Origin: Paenibacillus sp. sptzw28
GTDB lineage: Bacteria > Bacillota > Bacilli > Paenibacillales > Paenibacillaceae
Direction of reading: 5' to 3'
Length of the DNA: 64,000 bases
Assembly (NCBI RefSeq): GCF_019550795.1
Contig: NZ_CP080545.1
Coordinates: 4,188,001-4,252,000 of the forward strand
The notes beneath the pieces were generated by a model. That model was given only the letters and a program-made list of their open reading frames with translations. It was not told the DNA's origin and made no database searches. Numbering within the stretch: the stretch's first letter is position 1; every line of letters begins with the position of its first letter. The translations under genes and the position numbers were made by a program. Shown here one piece after another: positions 18,697-27,171 of this stretch.

Positions 18697-18833
18697 TTTT
18701 GTTCGATACTTCTTGGGCATACGCCGGAGTTGAGAAGAAAACTTGCTCCGGAAGCATACGCTTGGTTTTGTTCGATACTTCTTGGGCATACGCCGGAGTG
18801 AGAAGAAAACTTGCTCCGGAAGCATACGCTTGG
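18697..18833 (-). repeat. Tandem leader repeat R2 before accB
   Basis: Two adjacent units of 69 and 68 bases (18697-18765, 18766-18833) differ by a single base. Read towards accB each runs from GCGTATGCTTCCGGAGCAAG to AAGAAGTATCGAACAAAA, and the last unit leads straight into CTTTTAGGAG, the accB ribosome site. A CCGGAG/CTCCGG pair could fold within each unit. A diverged single copy occurs at 41900-41976 before another gene. Confidence 0.9.
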
Positions 18834-18878
18834 TTCTTTTTGCTTATTTGGCGCTGAAAACGTGCACATAACAGTCCT

Positions 18879-18907
18879 ATTATAGCACAAACACTGCCGA
18901 ACACGAA
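18879..18907 (-). promoter_or_regulatory. Candidate accBC promoter
   Basis: Minus strand extended -10 TGCTATAAT (TATAAT at 18884-18879) with a weak TTCGTG -35 at 17 bases. Transcription from here would place both R2 units in a leader of roughly 190 bases. I saw no FapR-like palindrome. Confidence 0.5.
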
Positions 18908-18973
18908 CCCATTTTTTACACGTCCTTAATTAAGAGCGTTTCCGGTGCGGCTTGGAATTATGAATGAAGACGG

Positions 18974-19012
18974 CAAAAACGCCCCTCCGCCATAACGGCA
19001 TCGGGGCGCTTA
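18974..19012 (-). terminator. Terminator of the spoIIIA operon
   Basis: Minus strand hairpin with AGCGCCCC...GGGGCG outer stem and a GCCGTTATGGC inner stem, followed by TTTTTGCC, just after the spoIIIAH stop. Confidence 0.8.
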
Positions 19013-19015
19013 TGA

Positions 19016-19795
19016 TCAGCTGTTGCTTGGAACGAACTGGACGGACACCTGATCGCCGGTTACGCCCAGCTCTTTAATAACCATCATCATGATGCTGTCC
19101 GCCTGACTCTTCTCGAGCTTGTCGCTTTGCACCACGACTTTGTATTTATCGTTGTCTTCCGATACGAAAGCGTTGCTGAATTGTTTGACCAATTCGTCCT
19201 CAAGCCCGGTTATTTTCGTATTTTTATCTTCAAGCTGATCGAGCTGCTGCACGGCATCGTTGGCTTTGTCCGGGTTTTGCTTCGTATCCGAGATGCTGCT
19301 GTACAGGCGGTTGTATTCTTCATAATATTTCTGATCACGTTCTTGCTGCAGTTGATTGAACAGCGTGCTGCTTGCGCCTCCGCTTGCCTCCAGTTGCTTC
19401 AGCACTTCTTCATCCGTCTTGTTGGCTGCTGCGGTGTCTCCTGATGCTGCGCCAGGCTTAGCCGACTCTCCCGTCGCAGTGTCCGCAGCAGTTTTATCGC
19501 CTTTATCCGTCACTTCCGTCCCTGCAGGTGTTGTGCCTGTATCTTTGGCCGCATCGGAGCCGGATCCTGTATCTGCATCGGCGGACTTGGTTACTTCCGT
19601 TACGCTAATTCCGTTCTGCAGGGTCGTATTCCCCGATGCTTCCGTCGCGTCCGTCGTCACCTGCTCTTGCTGAGTGCTGTCGGTCAGCATATCGGATGAT
19701 GGATTGACATCTTCAGTAAATAAATAATATGCCGACAAGATGACCATCAAGCTGAGCATTGATACAAGCCAAACCGTTTGCCTTTTCGTGTTCAT
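19016..19795 (-). CDS. spoIIIAH: Stage III sporulation protein AH
   Basis: Mother-cell protein that meets SpoIIQ across the intermembrane space to form the feeding-tube channel. One N-terminal membrane helix (about 9-26), a long low-complexity linker rich in Thr, Ala, Asp and Gly (about 30-125) and a C-terminal YscJ/FliF-like domain (YKVVVQSDKLEKSQADSIMMM). At 259 residues it exceeds the B. subtilis protein, because of the linker. Last gene of the operon. Confidence 0.95.
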   Translation of the reverse strand: MNTKRQTVWLVSMLSLMVILSAYYLFTEDVNPSSDMLTDSTQQEQVTTDATEASGNTTLQNGISVTEVTKSADADTGSGSDAAKDTGTTPAGTEVTDKGDKTAADTATGESAKPGAASGDTAAANKTDEEVLKQLEASGGASSTLFNQLQQERDQKYYEEYNRLYSSISDTKQNPDKANDAVQQLDQLEDKNTKITGLEDELVKQFSNAFVSEDNDKYKVVVQSDKLEKSQADSIMMMVIKELGVTGDQVSVQFVPSNS

Positions 19796-19838
19796 TCGAG
19801 AACAGCCTCCCTTTTAATCATTCATTTATTTAAATTGG

Positions 19839-20477
19839 TTATTGATATTTTCTTGGAACGACTGAGATTCGGTTTGCCGGAACGCTTATGCCCTTCTCGA
19901 CCGCATCCAACAGAAGCCGCCTGACCGTTCCGTTTTCGGCACCTTTGGCGACGATCAGTATCCCTCTGATTGTGGGTTTGATTCGTTTGGTCACAATAGG
20001 CGCTTGGTCGCCGGATGTCTCATAGAGCACGACCTGCCCGTCCTTGGTGATCGAGGTAATGTGCCGTTTCCCGCCGTTCTTGTCGTTCTCGTCTGTAATT
20101 TGCTGCGACTCCTTCTCGTTTCTCTGAACCACAACCTCTTCGGTGGAATCCACAGTGACCAGGACGTCGACCGATCCGACTCCGACTATTTTCTCCAATA
20201 TATCTTTAAGCTTGGTTTCCAGCGGCTGCTCAATCGATTCAAATGACGTTGAATCGCCGGAGCCCTTGCTTGAAAATGCGGCTTGATCGGTTGGTGCCGA
20301 ATTATCGGGCTGCTGTGCGGGAGGGTCGACCGATCGGAAAGTGAGAAACGAATTCAGCAGCATCAGCATGGCCCCTATCCCCCCGATAACAAGCAGCCAT
20401 CGCAGCGTCTTTACCCGTTTCGGACCTCCCGGACCTCCGCCGACAATCGATTCAAGGCCTTCCAACCATTTTGCCAC
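19839..20477 (-). CDS. spoIIIAG: Stage III sporulation protein AG
   Basis: Ring-forming component of the SpoIIIA-SpoIIQ complex. N-terminal membrane helix (about 27-46), then a Ser/Gln/Asp-rich stretch and the conserved LKDILEKIVGVGSVDVLVTVDSTEE region and PTIRGILIVAKGAENGTVR. GTG start with GGAGGG about 8 bases upstream; 212 residues. Confidence 0.95.
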   Translation of the reverse strand: MAKWLEGLESIVGGGPGGPKRVKTLRWLLVIGGIGAMLMLLNSFLTFRSVDPPAQQPDNSAPTDQAAFSSKGSGDSTSFESIEQPLETKLKDILEKIVGVGSVDVLVTVDSTEEVVVQRNEKESQQITDENDKNGGKRHITSITKDGQVVLYETSGDQAPIVTKRIKPTIRGILIVAKGAENGTVRRLLLDAVEKGISVPANRISVVPRKYQ

Positions 20478-20555
20478 CGAAGCTTCCCTCCCTTCTATCC
20501 GGGCCGTATTCCTGCAAGTTCCTTTTTAACAGCACAGTTGGTTCCACCACCCGGG

Positions 20556-21347
20556 TTAGCGGCCCGAGCCGCCGTTATTGCTTATTTGCCGAACGGCTAT
20601 GGCCTGCGGGGCAACCGCCCATCCGTCACGCAGGACTTGAGTTATCACATCGGCTTCATGTCCCCCCACTGGCACATAACCGCGATCACCGGATACATCG
20701 ACGGAGTCGGTCTCACCAGTGTCTGGCTGAACCATAATGTTCACCGGCATCACCTGCTCCACCGGCATCATGTCCTTGGAGTCGTTTTTTTGCTCCGCTC
20801 CGGCCTTGCTGCCGGGATTTTCCGCTGCTTCAGGCTGATTCCCGTTGCCTGCAGGCGGTTGACCGGCATCGGGGTCCCCGGAAGCACTCAAGGTGACCAT
20901 TACCGATTTAATTGCCGCGTCTTGGCCGCCTTTCGAACCGGCCGGCTCCAGCGTGAGTGTCAACTCCTCGACCTGCAGCCCGGTTCGCTTAATAATTTGC
21001 TCGCGCATCGCATTCGCCAGCTGCCGCTCCGTCAGTGCGGCGGCCGCCGCCTGCTGCTTCCGCCTGAGAGCTTCAGCGTCCTGCTGTATGTCCTGCAATG
21101 TCGGCATGCGTATCTCCTTCGCCGCCCCGGCTTTGAACCAGTTCTCCATATTCTGATCCAGCCTGGTGCTGAAATCACCCTGAAGCAGCCGGATAATGGG
21201 AGACATTATTGTGAGCAATATGATCAATCCCGCGATAAGACGGACATAACGCTGCATGGATTTGTTGGGCAGAAGCAAGTCAATGAATCCCGCCAGCAGC
21301 ACAACCGCTATAATTTGCTGCAGCCAGACGGCGAGCCATGTCAGCAT
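20556..21347 (-). CDS. spoIIIAF: Stage III sporulation protein AF
   Basis: Two N-terminal membrane helices (about 5-25 and 35-56, LIAGLIILLTIMSPI) followed by a soluble domain with IIKRTGLQVEELTLTLE. The C-terminal half contains an Asn/Gly/Pro-rich insertion (about 140-190), so at 263 residues it is longer than the B. subtilis protein. Between AE and AG in the operon. Confidence 0.92.
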   Translation of the reverse strand: MLTWLAVWLQQIIAVVLLAGFIDLLLPNKSMQRYVRLIAGLIILLTIMSPIIRLLQGDFSTRLDQNMENWFKAGAAKEIRMPTLQDIQQDAEALRRKQQAAAAALTERQLANAMREQIIKRTGLQVEELTLTLEPAGSKGGQDAAIKSVMVTLSASGDPDAGQPPAGNGNQPEAAENPGSKAGAEQKNDSKDMMPVEQVMPVNIMVQPDTGETDSVDVSGDRGYVPVGGHEADVITQVLRDGWAVAPQAIAVRQISNNGGSGR

Positions 21348-21404
21348 TGTCCTCCCCCTTTACGCAGGAACGTATATCGCCTTTCCGTTAACAACTGGCG
21401 TGCT

Positions 21405-22649
21405 TCACCTTGCCATAACGGTTGCGTTGCCGGCCGTTAATATAATAGTTACAGCAAGGAAAAACATTAATCCCACGGCTGCGAGCGCGGCGAATACATA
21501 GATGAGCGTTTTCCCGATCGTCTGCAGGCAGTCGACTATCGGGCTGTCGCCCAGCGGCTGCATGATGGCCGCCGAAACATTATAGATAAGCGCCAACGTT
21601 AATATCTTGATGGCTGGAAAGGCGCACAGGAAGATAAGTATAATAACTCCCGCAAGGCCTATCGCGTTCTTCACCAGCATGGAAGCGGATATAACCGTGT
21701 CTGCGGCGTCGGAGAATGTTCGCCCGATTACCGGGACAAAGTTGCCGGTGATGAATTTGGCCGTTCGCATTGTCACTCCGTCCGTTACCGCTCCGGTCGC
21801 TCCCTGCACGGAGATCACTCCGAGAAAGACCGTCAGCATAACGCCCATCAGACCGACCCCGAAGTTTCGCAGCACATTTGCAAGCTGGGTGACCTTGAAC
21901 TTGTCTGTCAGTGCGCTTGCGATATGGAGCACCGCCGAGAAGAAGAGAAGCGGGAACACAATCGTATATATCATCGAACCGACGGCATGTATCATGAAAA
22001 TAATGAGCGGATGGAGCACGGATACGGTAACGACGCTGCCCATTGTAGCGAGAAGTGTCAGCAGCAGGGGCACCATCGCCATCATGAACTGAATCATGCC
22101 TCCGATCGCGTCCTTGGCATAGCCGATTGCGACCGTGAAGCTGTTGACCGCCAGCACAATCATAACCATGTAGGTGATGCTGTAAGCCACTTTGCTGACG
22201 GTATTGCGCTCGAAGGCGGTCTGCATCGTCTCCAGAATCATGCTGAACACCGTTAATATGACGATGGTGATAAGCAGCTTCCCGTTGTAAAGCACCTCAT
22301 GCAGCACATAGCGGAGCAGCCCGATCAGAACGGTACTTAGCTTAAGCCCTTCTCCTCCCGGGGTGATCATTTCCATGAAGCTTGGAACTTCACGATCCGG
22401 GAAAAAACCGCCGTATTCATTCTTCAAACGGTTCCAGTAAGCCTCGACAGCCTCCGTGTTCATATCCTTCAATTGTTCGTTTGCCAAATCCTTGTTTAAA
22501 GTTGAGGCGCTCTGTTCCTGCGGGTCACCCGCAGCGCCGGCAGCCTGTTCATTGCGATCGTCCGGAGTCGCCCCTGCCTCAGGCATCATGGACAGCAGCA
22601 GCATCAAGAGCATCGCCGTAAGCACCGCGATTCGGAGCAAACGCATCAT
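21405..22649 (-). CDS. spoIIIAE: Stage III sporulation protein AE
   Basis: Polytopic membrane protein of the mother-cell SpoIIIA complex, 414 residues. A signal-like N-terminus, a charged region with EAYWNRLKNEYGGFFPD, then several hydrophobic segments including VPLLLTLLATMGSVVTVS and the conserved GAVTDGVTMRTAKFITGNFV. Two ATG codons start it, behind GGGGAG, which overlaps the end of spoIIIAD's reading in the tight operon. Confidence 0.95.
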   Translation of the reverse strand: MMRLLRIAVLTAMLLMLLLSMMPEAGATPDDRNEQAAGAAGDPQEQSASTLNKDLANEQLKDMNTEAVEAYWNRLKNEYGGFFPDREVPSFMEMITPGGEGLKLSTVLIGLLRYVLHEVLYNGKLLITIVILTVFSMILETMQTAFERNTVSKVAYSITYMVMIVLAVNSFTVAIGYAKDAIGGMIQFMMAMVPLLLTLLATMGSVVTVSVLHPLIIFMIHAVGSMIYTIVFPLLFFSAVLHIASALTDKFKVTQLANVLRNFGVGLMGVMLTVFLGVISVQGATGAVTDGVTMRTAKFITGNFVPVIGRTFSDAADTVISASMLVKNAIGLAGVIILIFLCAFPAIKILTLALIYNVSAAIMQPLGDSPIVDCLQTIGKTLIYVFAALAAVGLMFFLAVTIILTAGNATVMAR

Positions 22650-22655
22650 TATGCT

Positions 22656-23051
22656 TCAACTCCCCGCCGGCAGCAGGCCGAGCACCGTCTCAACGATGAC
22701 ACTGATGATTGGAACGGCCATAACCAGAATAAGCACCTTGCCGGCAAATTCGATTTTGGATGCGACGCTTTCCTGGCCCGCGTCCCTTACGATTTGCGCG
22801 CCAAATTCGGCAATATAGGCGATGCCGATTATTTTTAGAATCGTCTTCAGGTAAATGGATGGAATCCCGGACCGATCCGCAAGCTGTTCGAGCACCGTAA
22901 TGACCGCTTCGATTTTGCCGATCACGTATAAGAAAATGAAGAGCCCGGTAAAGGCGGCCAGTAAAAATGCGAACATCGGCTTTTGCTCGCGGACGACGAG
23001 AATCAGCACGGTTGCAATCAACCCCAGGCCGACGATTTGGATCATTTCCAA
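22656..23051 (-). CDS. spoIIIAD: Stage III sporulation protein AD
   Basis: A 131-residue membrane protein with IVGLGLIATVLILVVREQKP and KTILKIIGIAYIAEFGAQIVRDAGQ, diagnostic of SpoIIIAD. The start is TTG at 23051 or the ATG two codons later. Its stop lies within the ribosome site region of spoIIIAE. Confidence 0.95.
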   Translation of the reverse strand: MEMIQIVGLGLIATVLILVVREQKPMFAFLLAAFTGLFIFLYVIGKIEAVITVLEQLADRSGIPSIYLKTILKIIGIAYIAEFGAQIVRDAGQESVASKIEFAGKVLILVMAVPIISVIVETVLGLLPAGS

Positions 23052-23080
23052 GTCCGTTCACCCGCCTTGACTTAAACCCG

Positions 23081-23284
23081 CTATTGAAACAGAAATATCG
23101 TCTTGATTTCCTGAAACAAGTCATTCAGAAGGCGGACGACCATAAAAAGCACCACCACAAACCCGATGACTGTTACCCAATGCGCCATATCTTCCTTGCC
23201 CATCTGCTTCAGGACCGTATGGATCATCGCTATGATAATACCGATTCCAGCAATTTGAAAAATGGCGCTAACATCCATATTCAT
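23081..23284 (-). CDS. spoIIIAC: Stage III sporulation protein AC
   Basis: A 67-residue protein with two membrane helices: FQIAGIGIIIAMIHTVLKQMG and VTVIGFVVVLFMVVRLLNDLF, closely matching the SpoIIIAC family. It sits between AB and AD. Confidence 0.95.
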   Translation of the reverse strand: MNMDVSAIFQIAGIGIIIAMIHTVLKQMGKEDMAHWVTVIGFVVVLFMVVRLLNDLFQEIKTIFLFQ

Positions 23285-23299
23285 TGTTCCGGCACCCCA

Positions 23300-23818
23300 C
23301 TAAAGGATCAAAATGACGACAAGCGCCGCGATGAGTACGCCGAGGCTTTTCCACATCTTTTCGTAGCGCGCTTGATCGTCCCGCGCCGCATCTTCCTCCG
23401 CTTTAAGCTGCTGCATGGCGAGCCGCAAATGCTTGATCTGGTCCTCGCGGTCGCTAATGCCAAGCGCCGAACCGAGCCGGATCAGCGCCGCTTGTTCCGA
23501 GCCCCGCATGGCTGTGCCGGGCCAATGTCCGTTAACTGCTTGCTCCCAGCATTCACGGAAGGTTAGCCCGTCCGCTCCGGAGAGCCGCTCGGTTACTCCG
23601 ATAAGCAGCGATGCTGCGGGCTCCGGCAGGTGAAGGGCCGAGCGTTTGATCGCTTCCGGCAGCGGTGTGTACCCGTAGCCGATTTCTGTTTCGAGACGCT
23701 GCAGCGCATGGGCGAGCTGGCGGATTTGACGCGGCCGTGCGGCATAGCGGGAAGCCTGCAGAAAGCCGATCATCGTACCGGCGAACAGGATTAGTGCCGC
23801 GCCGATAAGTTTAACCAA
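23300..23818 (-). CDS. spoIIIAB: Stage III sporulation protein AB
   Basis: Distantly related to type II/IV secretion inner-membrane proteins. N-terminal helix VKLIGAALILFAGTMIGFLQ, core LAHALQRLETEIGYGYTPLPEAI and a C-terminal helix (LGVLIAALVVILIL). The start is the TTG at 23818, overlapping the spoIIIAA stop, with AAAGGAGG 8 bases upstream; this gives 172 residues, the family length. Longer readings run inside spoIIIAA. Confidence 0.94.
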   Translation of the reverse strand: MVKLIGAALILFAGTMIGFLQASRYAARPRQIRQLAHALQRLETEIGYGYTPLPEAIKRSALHLPEPAASLLIGVTERLSGADGLTFRECWEQAVNGHWPGTAMRGSEQAALIRLGSALGISDREDQIKHLRLAMQQLKAEEDAARDDQARYEKMWKSLGVLIAALVVILIL

Positions 23819-24821
23819 AGGCGCCGCCTCCTTTGGCCGCTGTCGGCTCGCGTGCCGCAGGCGCTCTGCCTGCCGCGGCAGCCGGAACGACCCGTGTTGC
23901 AATGCCGGATTCGGAGCGGCGAAGCTCAACGCAAACCGCAAACGCCCCCTCCTCCAGCAGCCTCCGCAGAGCGGGGCGTCCAAGCGCATCCCCGGCGTCG
24001 TTGGCATGAGCCGTCGCTATAACCGCAACGCCGGCATGAGAGGCGTCCAGAATGGCATCCGCATCTTCCTCGCGGCCGACTTCATCCACAATCATCACCT
24101 CCGGCGACATGGAACGGAGCATCATCATGATCCCCTCCGCCTTTGGACAAGCATCCATTACATCCGTTCGGGGACCCACATTAAATGTCGGCACCCCCCG
24201 GACACAAGCGGCGATCTCGGACCTCTCATCGACGATGCCTACCTTTCGCGCCGGCCATCCCGCCGCGGCCGGATGGCCCCAGGCGCCGCTGCTCACCGCT
24301 CTCGCAAGGTCGCGCACTAGCGTCGTCTTGCCCTGCTGCGGAGGAGCGAGGATGAGGGCCGGCAGCACCGAGCGCTTGTTCATATCAAGCAGCTTAGGCA
24401 GCAGACCCGCAGCTGCGCCTACTACCTCTCTGGCGATTCTGAGGTTGAAGGCGGCGACGTCGCGAATGCCGCGAACGGCTCCGCCCTCAAGAATAGTGCG
24501 TCCCGCGATACCGATACGATGGCCGCCGGCTACTGTGATATACCCGCGGCGCAGCTCCTCTTCCATTGCATAAAGCGAATGATTTGTTACCCGCTCCAGC
24601 AGCCGGCGGCATGTTTCTGTCGACGGCTTGTACGCTTCCTGCGGCCGACCCAGAAGCTCGCCATTCAAGCCGACGAACCAATAGCCTTCTCCGGTACCGA
24701 TTTCAAGCGGCCGGCCTTCCCGGATTCGAATCTCTTCGACTTGCTCCTTCACCCGCAGCGGTATCCGTTCAAACACGGCATTGAGCTCCGAAGGCAGCAA
24801 GTGCATTACGCGCTCCAGCAT
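23811..24821 (-). CDS. spoIIIAA: Stage III sporulation protein AA (ATPase)
   Basis: Secretion-type ATPase of the SpoIIIA complex. Walker A APPQQGKTTLVRDLAR and Walker B MIVDEVGREEDADAI are intact, preceded by the RGYITVAGGHRIGIAGR region. The C-terminus has an Ala/Pro/Arg-rich tail (about 310-336) beyond the usual family end. First gene of the operon, with GGAGGG before the ATG and a candidate sigma-E promoter just upstream. Confidence 0.96.
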   Translation of the reverse strand: MLERVMHLLPSELNAVFERIPLRVKEQVEEIRIREGRPLEIGTGEGYWFVGLNGELLGRPQEAYKPSTETCRRLLERVTNHSLYAMEEELRRGYITVAGGHRIGIAGRTILEGGAVRGIRDVAAFNLRIAREVVGAAAGLLPKLLDMNKRSVLPALILAPPQQGKTTLVRDLARAVSSGAWGHPAAAGWPARKVGIVDERSEIAACVRGVPTFNVGPRTDVMDACPKAEGIMMMLRSMSPEVMIVDEVGREEDADAILDASHAGVAVIATAHANDAGDALGRPALRRLLEEGAFAVCVELRRSESGIATRVVPAAAAGRAPAAREPTAAKGGGAFG

Positions 24822-24848
24822 GCGGCATCCCTCCAGGAACCTTGACTT

Positions 24849-24875
24849 AAAGTATGGCAGGCGATAGTTTTATAG
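24849..24875 (-). promoter_or_regulatory. Candidate sigma-E promoter of spoIIIAA
   Basis: Minus strand CTATAAAA (-35 like) followed after about 13 bases by CATACTTT (-10 like; consensus CATACANT). It would start transcription about 20 bases before the spoIIIAA ATG. The B. subtilis operon is sigma-E dependent. Confidence 0.55.
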
Positions 24876-24964
24876 TTTCATCGCGAATCCAATGCTAGTT
24901 TCAATGTATTCGGACGAGCAGGCGATTATGACAAGCCAAAACGTCCTATTAACGGCTGCCGAGG

Positions 24965-25231
24965 CTACTTTTTTAAAATTCCTATTAAAAGGCATGCAAT
25001 ACCCGTCACCACCCAAATCATCTTGCTCAGAGACAGCTTATCCGACATCCCCACAAGCCCGATTGTCGTTGTTGTTATAAGCACCAGCGGACCAACCAGC
25101 GCAAGTGACGCATTCACCGCGAGCGCTTTATCGATTTCGTTCAAACGAAGCATAATGAGCGCCGCGCAAATTTCGATACTTCCGGACAATAAACGAAGTG
25201 AAGCCATACTGAGGACGATTTTATTAAGCAT
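24965..25231 (-). CDS. yqhV: DUF2619 family membrane protein, YqhV-like
   Basis: An 88-residue protein with three hydrophobic helices: MASLRLLSGSIEICAALIML, VNASLALVGPLVLITTTTIG and MIWVVTGIACLLIGI. The pattern and its place directly upstream of spoIIIAA match B. subtilis yqhV. Function unknown. Confidence 0.88.
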   Translation of the reverse strand: MLNKIVLSMASLRLLSGSIEICAALIMLRLNEIDKALAVNASLALVGPLVLITTTTIGLVGMSDKLSLSKMIWVVTGIACLLIGILKK

Positions 25232-25447
25232 TCAACATTCCTCCAGTCATACATAGATAAGAGATTCCGTTTGCGTCATTTCAAAGCTGAACCCTTCTCT
25301 ACTACTCTTATGCAGGCTTGTCTCCGGTTGATGCCGGGAATATGGAGACGGGGTGAGGTGAACCGGGCACACGCCCTTGACCGACTGCATATATTGCTCT
25401 GGTAATGGCTCTTATCACCGATACAAAAAAAGCGAGGAGATCGATCT

Positions 25448-26305
25448 ATGACAACCTTTCCCCGTACAACATGGCCCGTCTCACTGCAGGATCCGAGCGG
25501 CCGGCGCGGATTGTCCGGCGGTTCCGCCCAGGAGCAGGGTGCGATCAAGGCAGCCGGGCGAGGACAAACGATGGTTATTGATAAAGGATTAGGCCGACAC
25601 GCCTTCTCGGACCTGATTGAAACCTCCGGTAGCTATATAGATTGCATAAAGTTCGGCTTCGGGACCGCGCCGCTGTATCCCACTGAACTTCTTCTTAGTA
25701 AAATCGAACTGGCGAAACGCCACGGAATCGTGGTGATGCCCGGCGGTACGCTGCTTGAAACCGCCGTGCAGCAGGGCGTCGTTCCGGCATTTTTCGAAAC
25801 GGTATGCAGACTTGGATTCGATGGAATTGAGGTCTCGGACGGTACGATCGATCTTCCCCGTAACCTTCGTACGGAGCTGATAAAGGAAGGGACTAGGCGA
25901 GGGCTTCGCGTCGTAACCGAGTACGGGAAGAAGCTGAGCGGTTCGATTGTGGATGCCGATGAGCTTGTATCGACGGCAGATGCGGATTGGTATGCCGGAG
26001 CAGAGCTTGTAACCGTGGAAGCGCGTGAATCGGGCGTCGGCGTCGGATTGTTTGATGAGAAGGGTGACTGCCGGGAGGATGTTCTGGAGACGGTATGCCG
26101 GTCAATCGGCGATGTCAGTGGAATAATGTGGGAAGCGCCTCTCAAGCATCAGCAGGTGCTCCTTCTGCAAACTTTCGGCCCAGGTGTTCATCTGGGCAAT
26201 ATACCGCCTTATGAAGCGCTAGCCCTTGAAACAATGCGCCGGGGCTTGCGTTCCGATACGTTTAGTCTGGGTGTACGCGATCAACAAGCCCATTACATGA
26301 TTTAG
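25448..26305 (+). CDS. comA: Phosphosulfolactate synthase (ComA family)
   Basis: Adds sulfite to phosphoenolpyruvate to give phosphosulfolactate. TIM-barrel protein of 285 residues with CIKFGFGTAPLYP, GGTLLETA, GFDGIEVSDGTIDLP and LGNIPPYEALALETMRRGLR, matching the ComA family (B. subtilis YitD). Start ATG behind GAGGAG. In Bacillus the product is dephosphorylated and reduced towards sulfolactate, abundant in spores; in archaea it leads to coenzyme M. comB follows after 65 bases in the same direction. Confidence 0.9.
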   Translation: MTTFPRTTWPVSLQDPSGRRGLSGGSAQEQGAIKAAGRGQTMVIDKGLGRHAFSDLIETSGSYIDCIKFGFGTAPLYPTELLLSKIELAKRHGIVVMPGGTLLETAVQQGVVPAFFETVCRLGFDGIEVSDGTIDLPRNLRTELIKEGTRRGLRVVTEYGKKLSGSIVDADELVSTADADWYAGAELVTVEARESGVGVGLFDEKGDCREDVLETVCRSIGDVSGIMWEAPLKHQQVLLLQTFGPGVHLGNIPPYEALALETMRRGLRSDTFSLGVRDQQAHYMI

Positions 26306-26370
26306 TATAGAATCCCCGTTCAAATTGGAAATCGCGGTAATACGGCTTCCGGAAAGGATGAACGAACAGC

Positions 26371-27081
26371 ATGCAGATTGAAGTCATTTCAAGCGTCAAT
26401 GAAGCCCGGGCCGACCGTTTTACGCATCGGACCGCTATCGTCATAGATGTATTAAGGGCTTCCAGCACAATGGTAGCCGCGCTTGAAGCCGGCGCGCCGG
26501 GGATTTTTCCCGTTGAAACGGTACTAGAAGCAAGAGCGCTGCAGCGACCGGGTCACCTTCTTGCGGGCGAACGGTTTTGCCGTAAAATACCCGGCTTCGA
26601 CCTTGGCAACTCGCCGGACGATTTCACTCCTGACAACCTCCGCAATCGCCACGTCGTACTCACGACGACCAACGGCACTCGCGCCGTGCATAAAGCGATG
26701 AGAGCGGATAATATTTTGGCCGGCGCTCTTACCAATGCCTCCGCTTGCGCACGGGCTGCGGCTGAGCTTCGGCGCGATATCGTTCTGCTCTGCGCAGGGA
26801 ACCATGACGATTTCGCGCTTGAAGACGGATTATGCGCCGGTCTATTAATTGAACATTTGCAAAATTACTGTTCATCGGCTGTAGAAACGGATGACTTCGG
26901 TACTGCGATGCTGGGTTTGTACAAGAACTCCTCTAACCGCGTAGCTGATACCATTGCGGGGGCTTCAACAGGAAAGCGTCTCACTAAAATGGGGTTCGGA
27001 CGCGATGTTCAACGATGTTCTCAGGTGGACATCAGTTCGGTCGTTCCCCGGCTTCAAGGAGATATGATTGTAAACGTCTGA
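26371..27081 (+). CDS. comB: 2-phosphosulfolactate phosphatase (ComB family)
   Basis: Hydrolyses phosphosulfolactate. The family pattern is clear: AIVIDVLRASSTMVAALEAGA, LLAGERFCRKIPGFDLGNSP, VVLTTTNGTRAVHKA and ALTNASACARAAAEL. Length 236 residues. Downstream of comA, so the two consecutive steps are paired. Confidence 0.92.
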   Translation: MQIEVISSVNEARADRFTHRTAIVIDVLRASSTMVAALEAGAPGIFPVETVLEARALQRPGHLLAGERFCRKIPGFDLGNSPDDFTPDNLRNRHVVLTTTNGTRAVHKAMRADNILAGALTNASACARAAAELRRDIVLLCAGNHDDFALEDGLCAGLLIEHLQNYCSSAVETDDFGTAMLGLYKNSSNRVADTIAGASTGKRLTKMGFGRDVQRCSQVDISSVVPRLQGDMIVNV

Positions 27082-27171
27082 CATATCGCAAGGGCTTGTT
27101 CCATACAATTGAAGTATGGACGCCGCTCTATTGAATGCGGCGATGCTAACAGTTCGGAGGAGCATACAAGC

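Noticed and set aside
18679..18825. N-terminal extension of accB through the tandem repeat, giving a 212-residue protein
   Set aside because: The extra residues only translate the repeat. A ribosome site and TTG at 18678 give the normal AccB length and start.
18697..18833. Possible CRISPR-like array
   Set aside because: Only two directly abutting units without spacers and no cas genes.
20283..21440. Long plus-strand open frame (385 codons) opposite spoIIIAF and spoIIIAG
   Set aside because: Antisense to well-supported genes, low-complexity composition, no ribosome site.
25380..25440. Sporulation promoter (CATATATT) upstream of comA
   Set aside because: A -10-like string without a convincing -35 for sigma-E, -G or -K.
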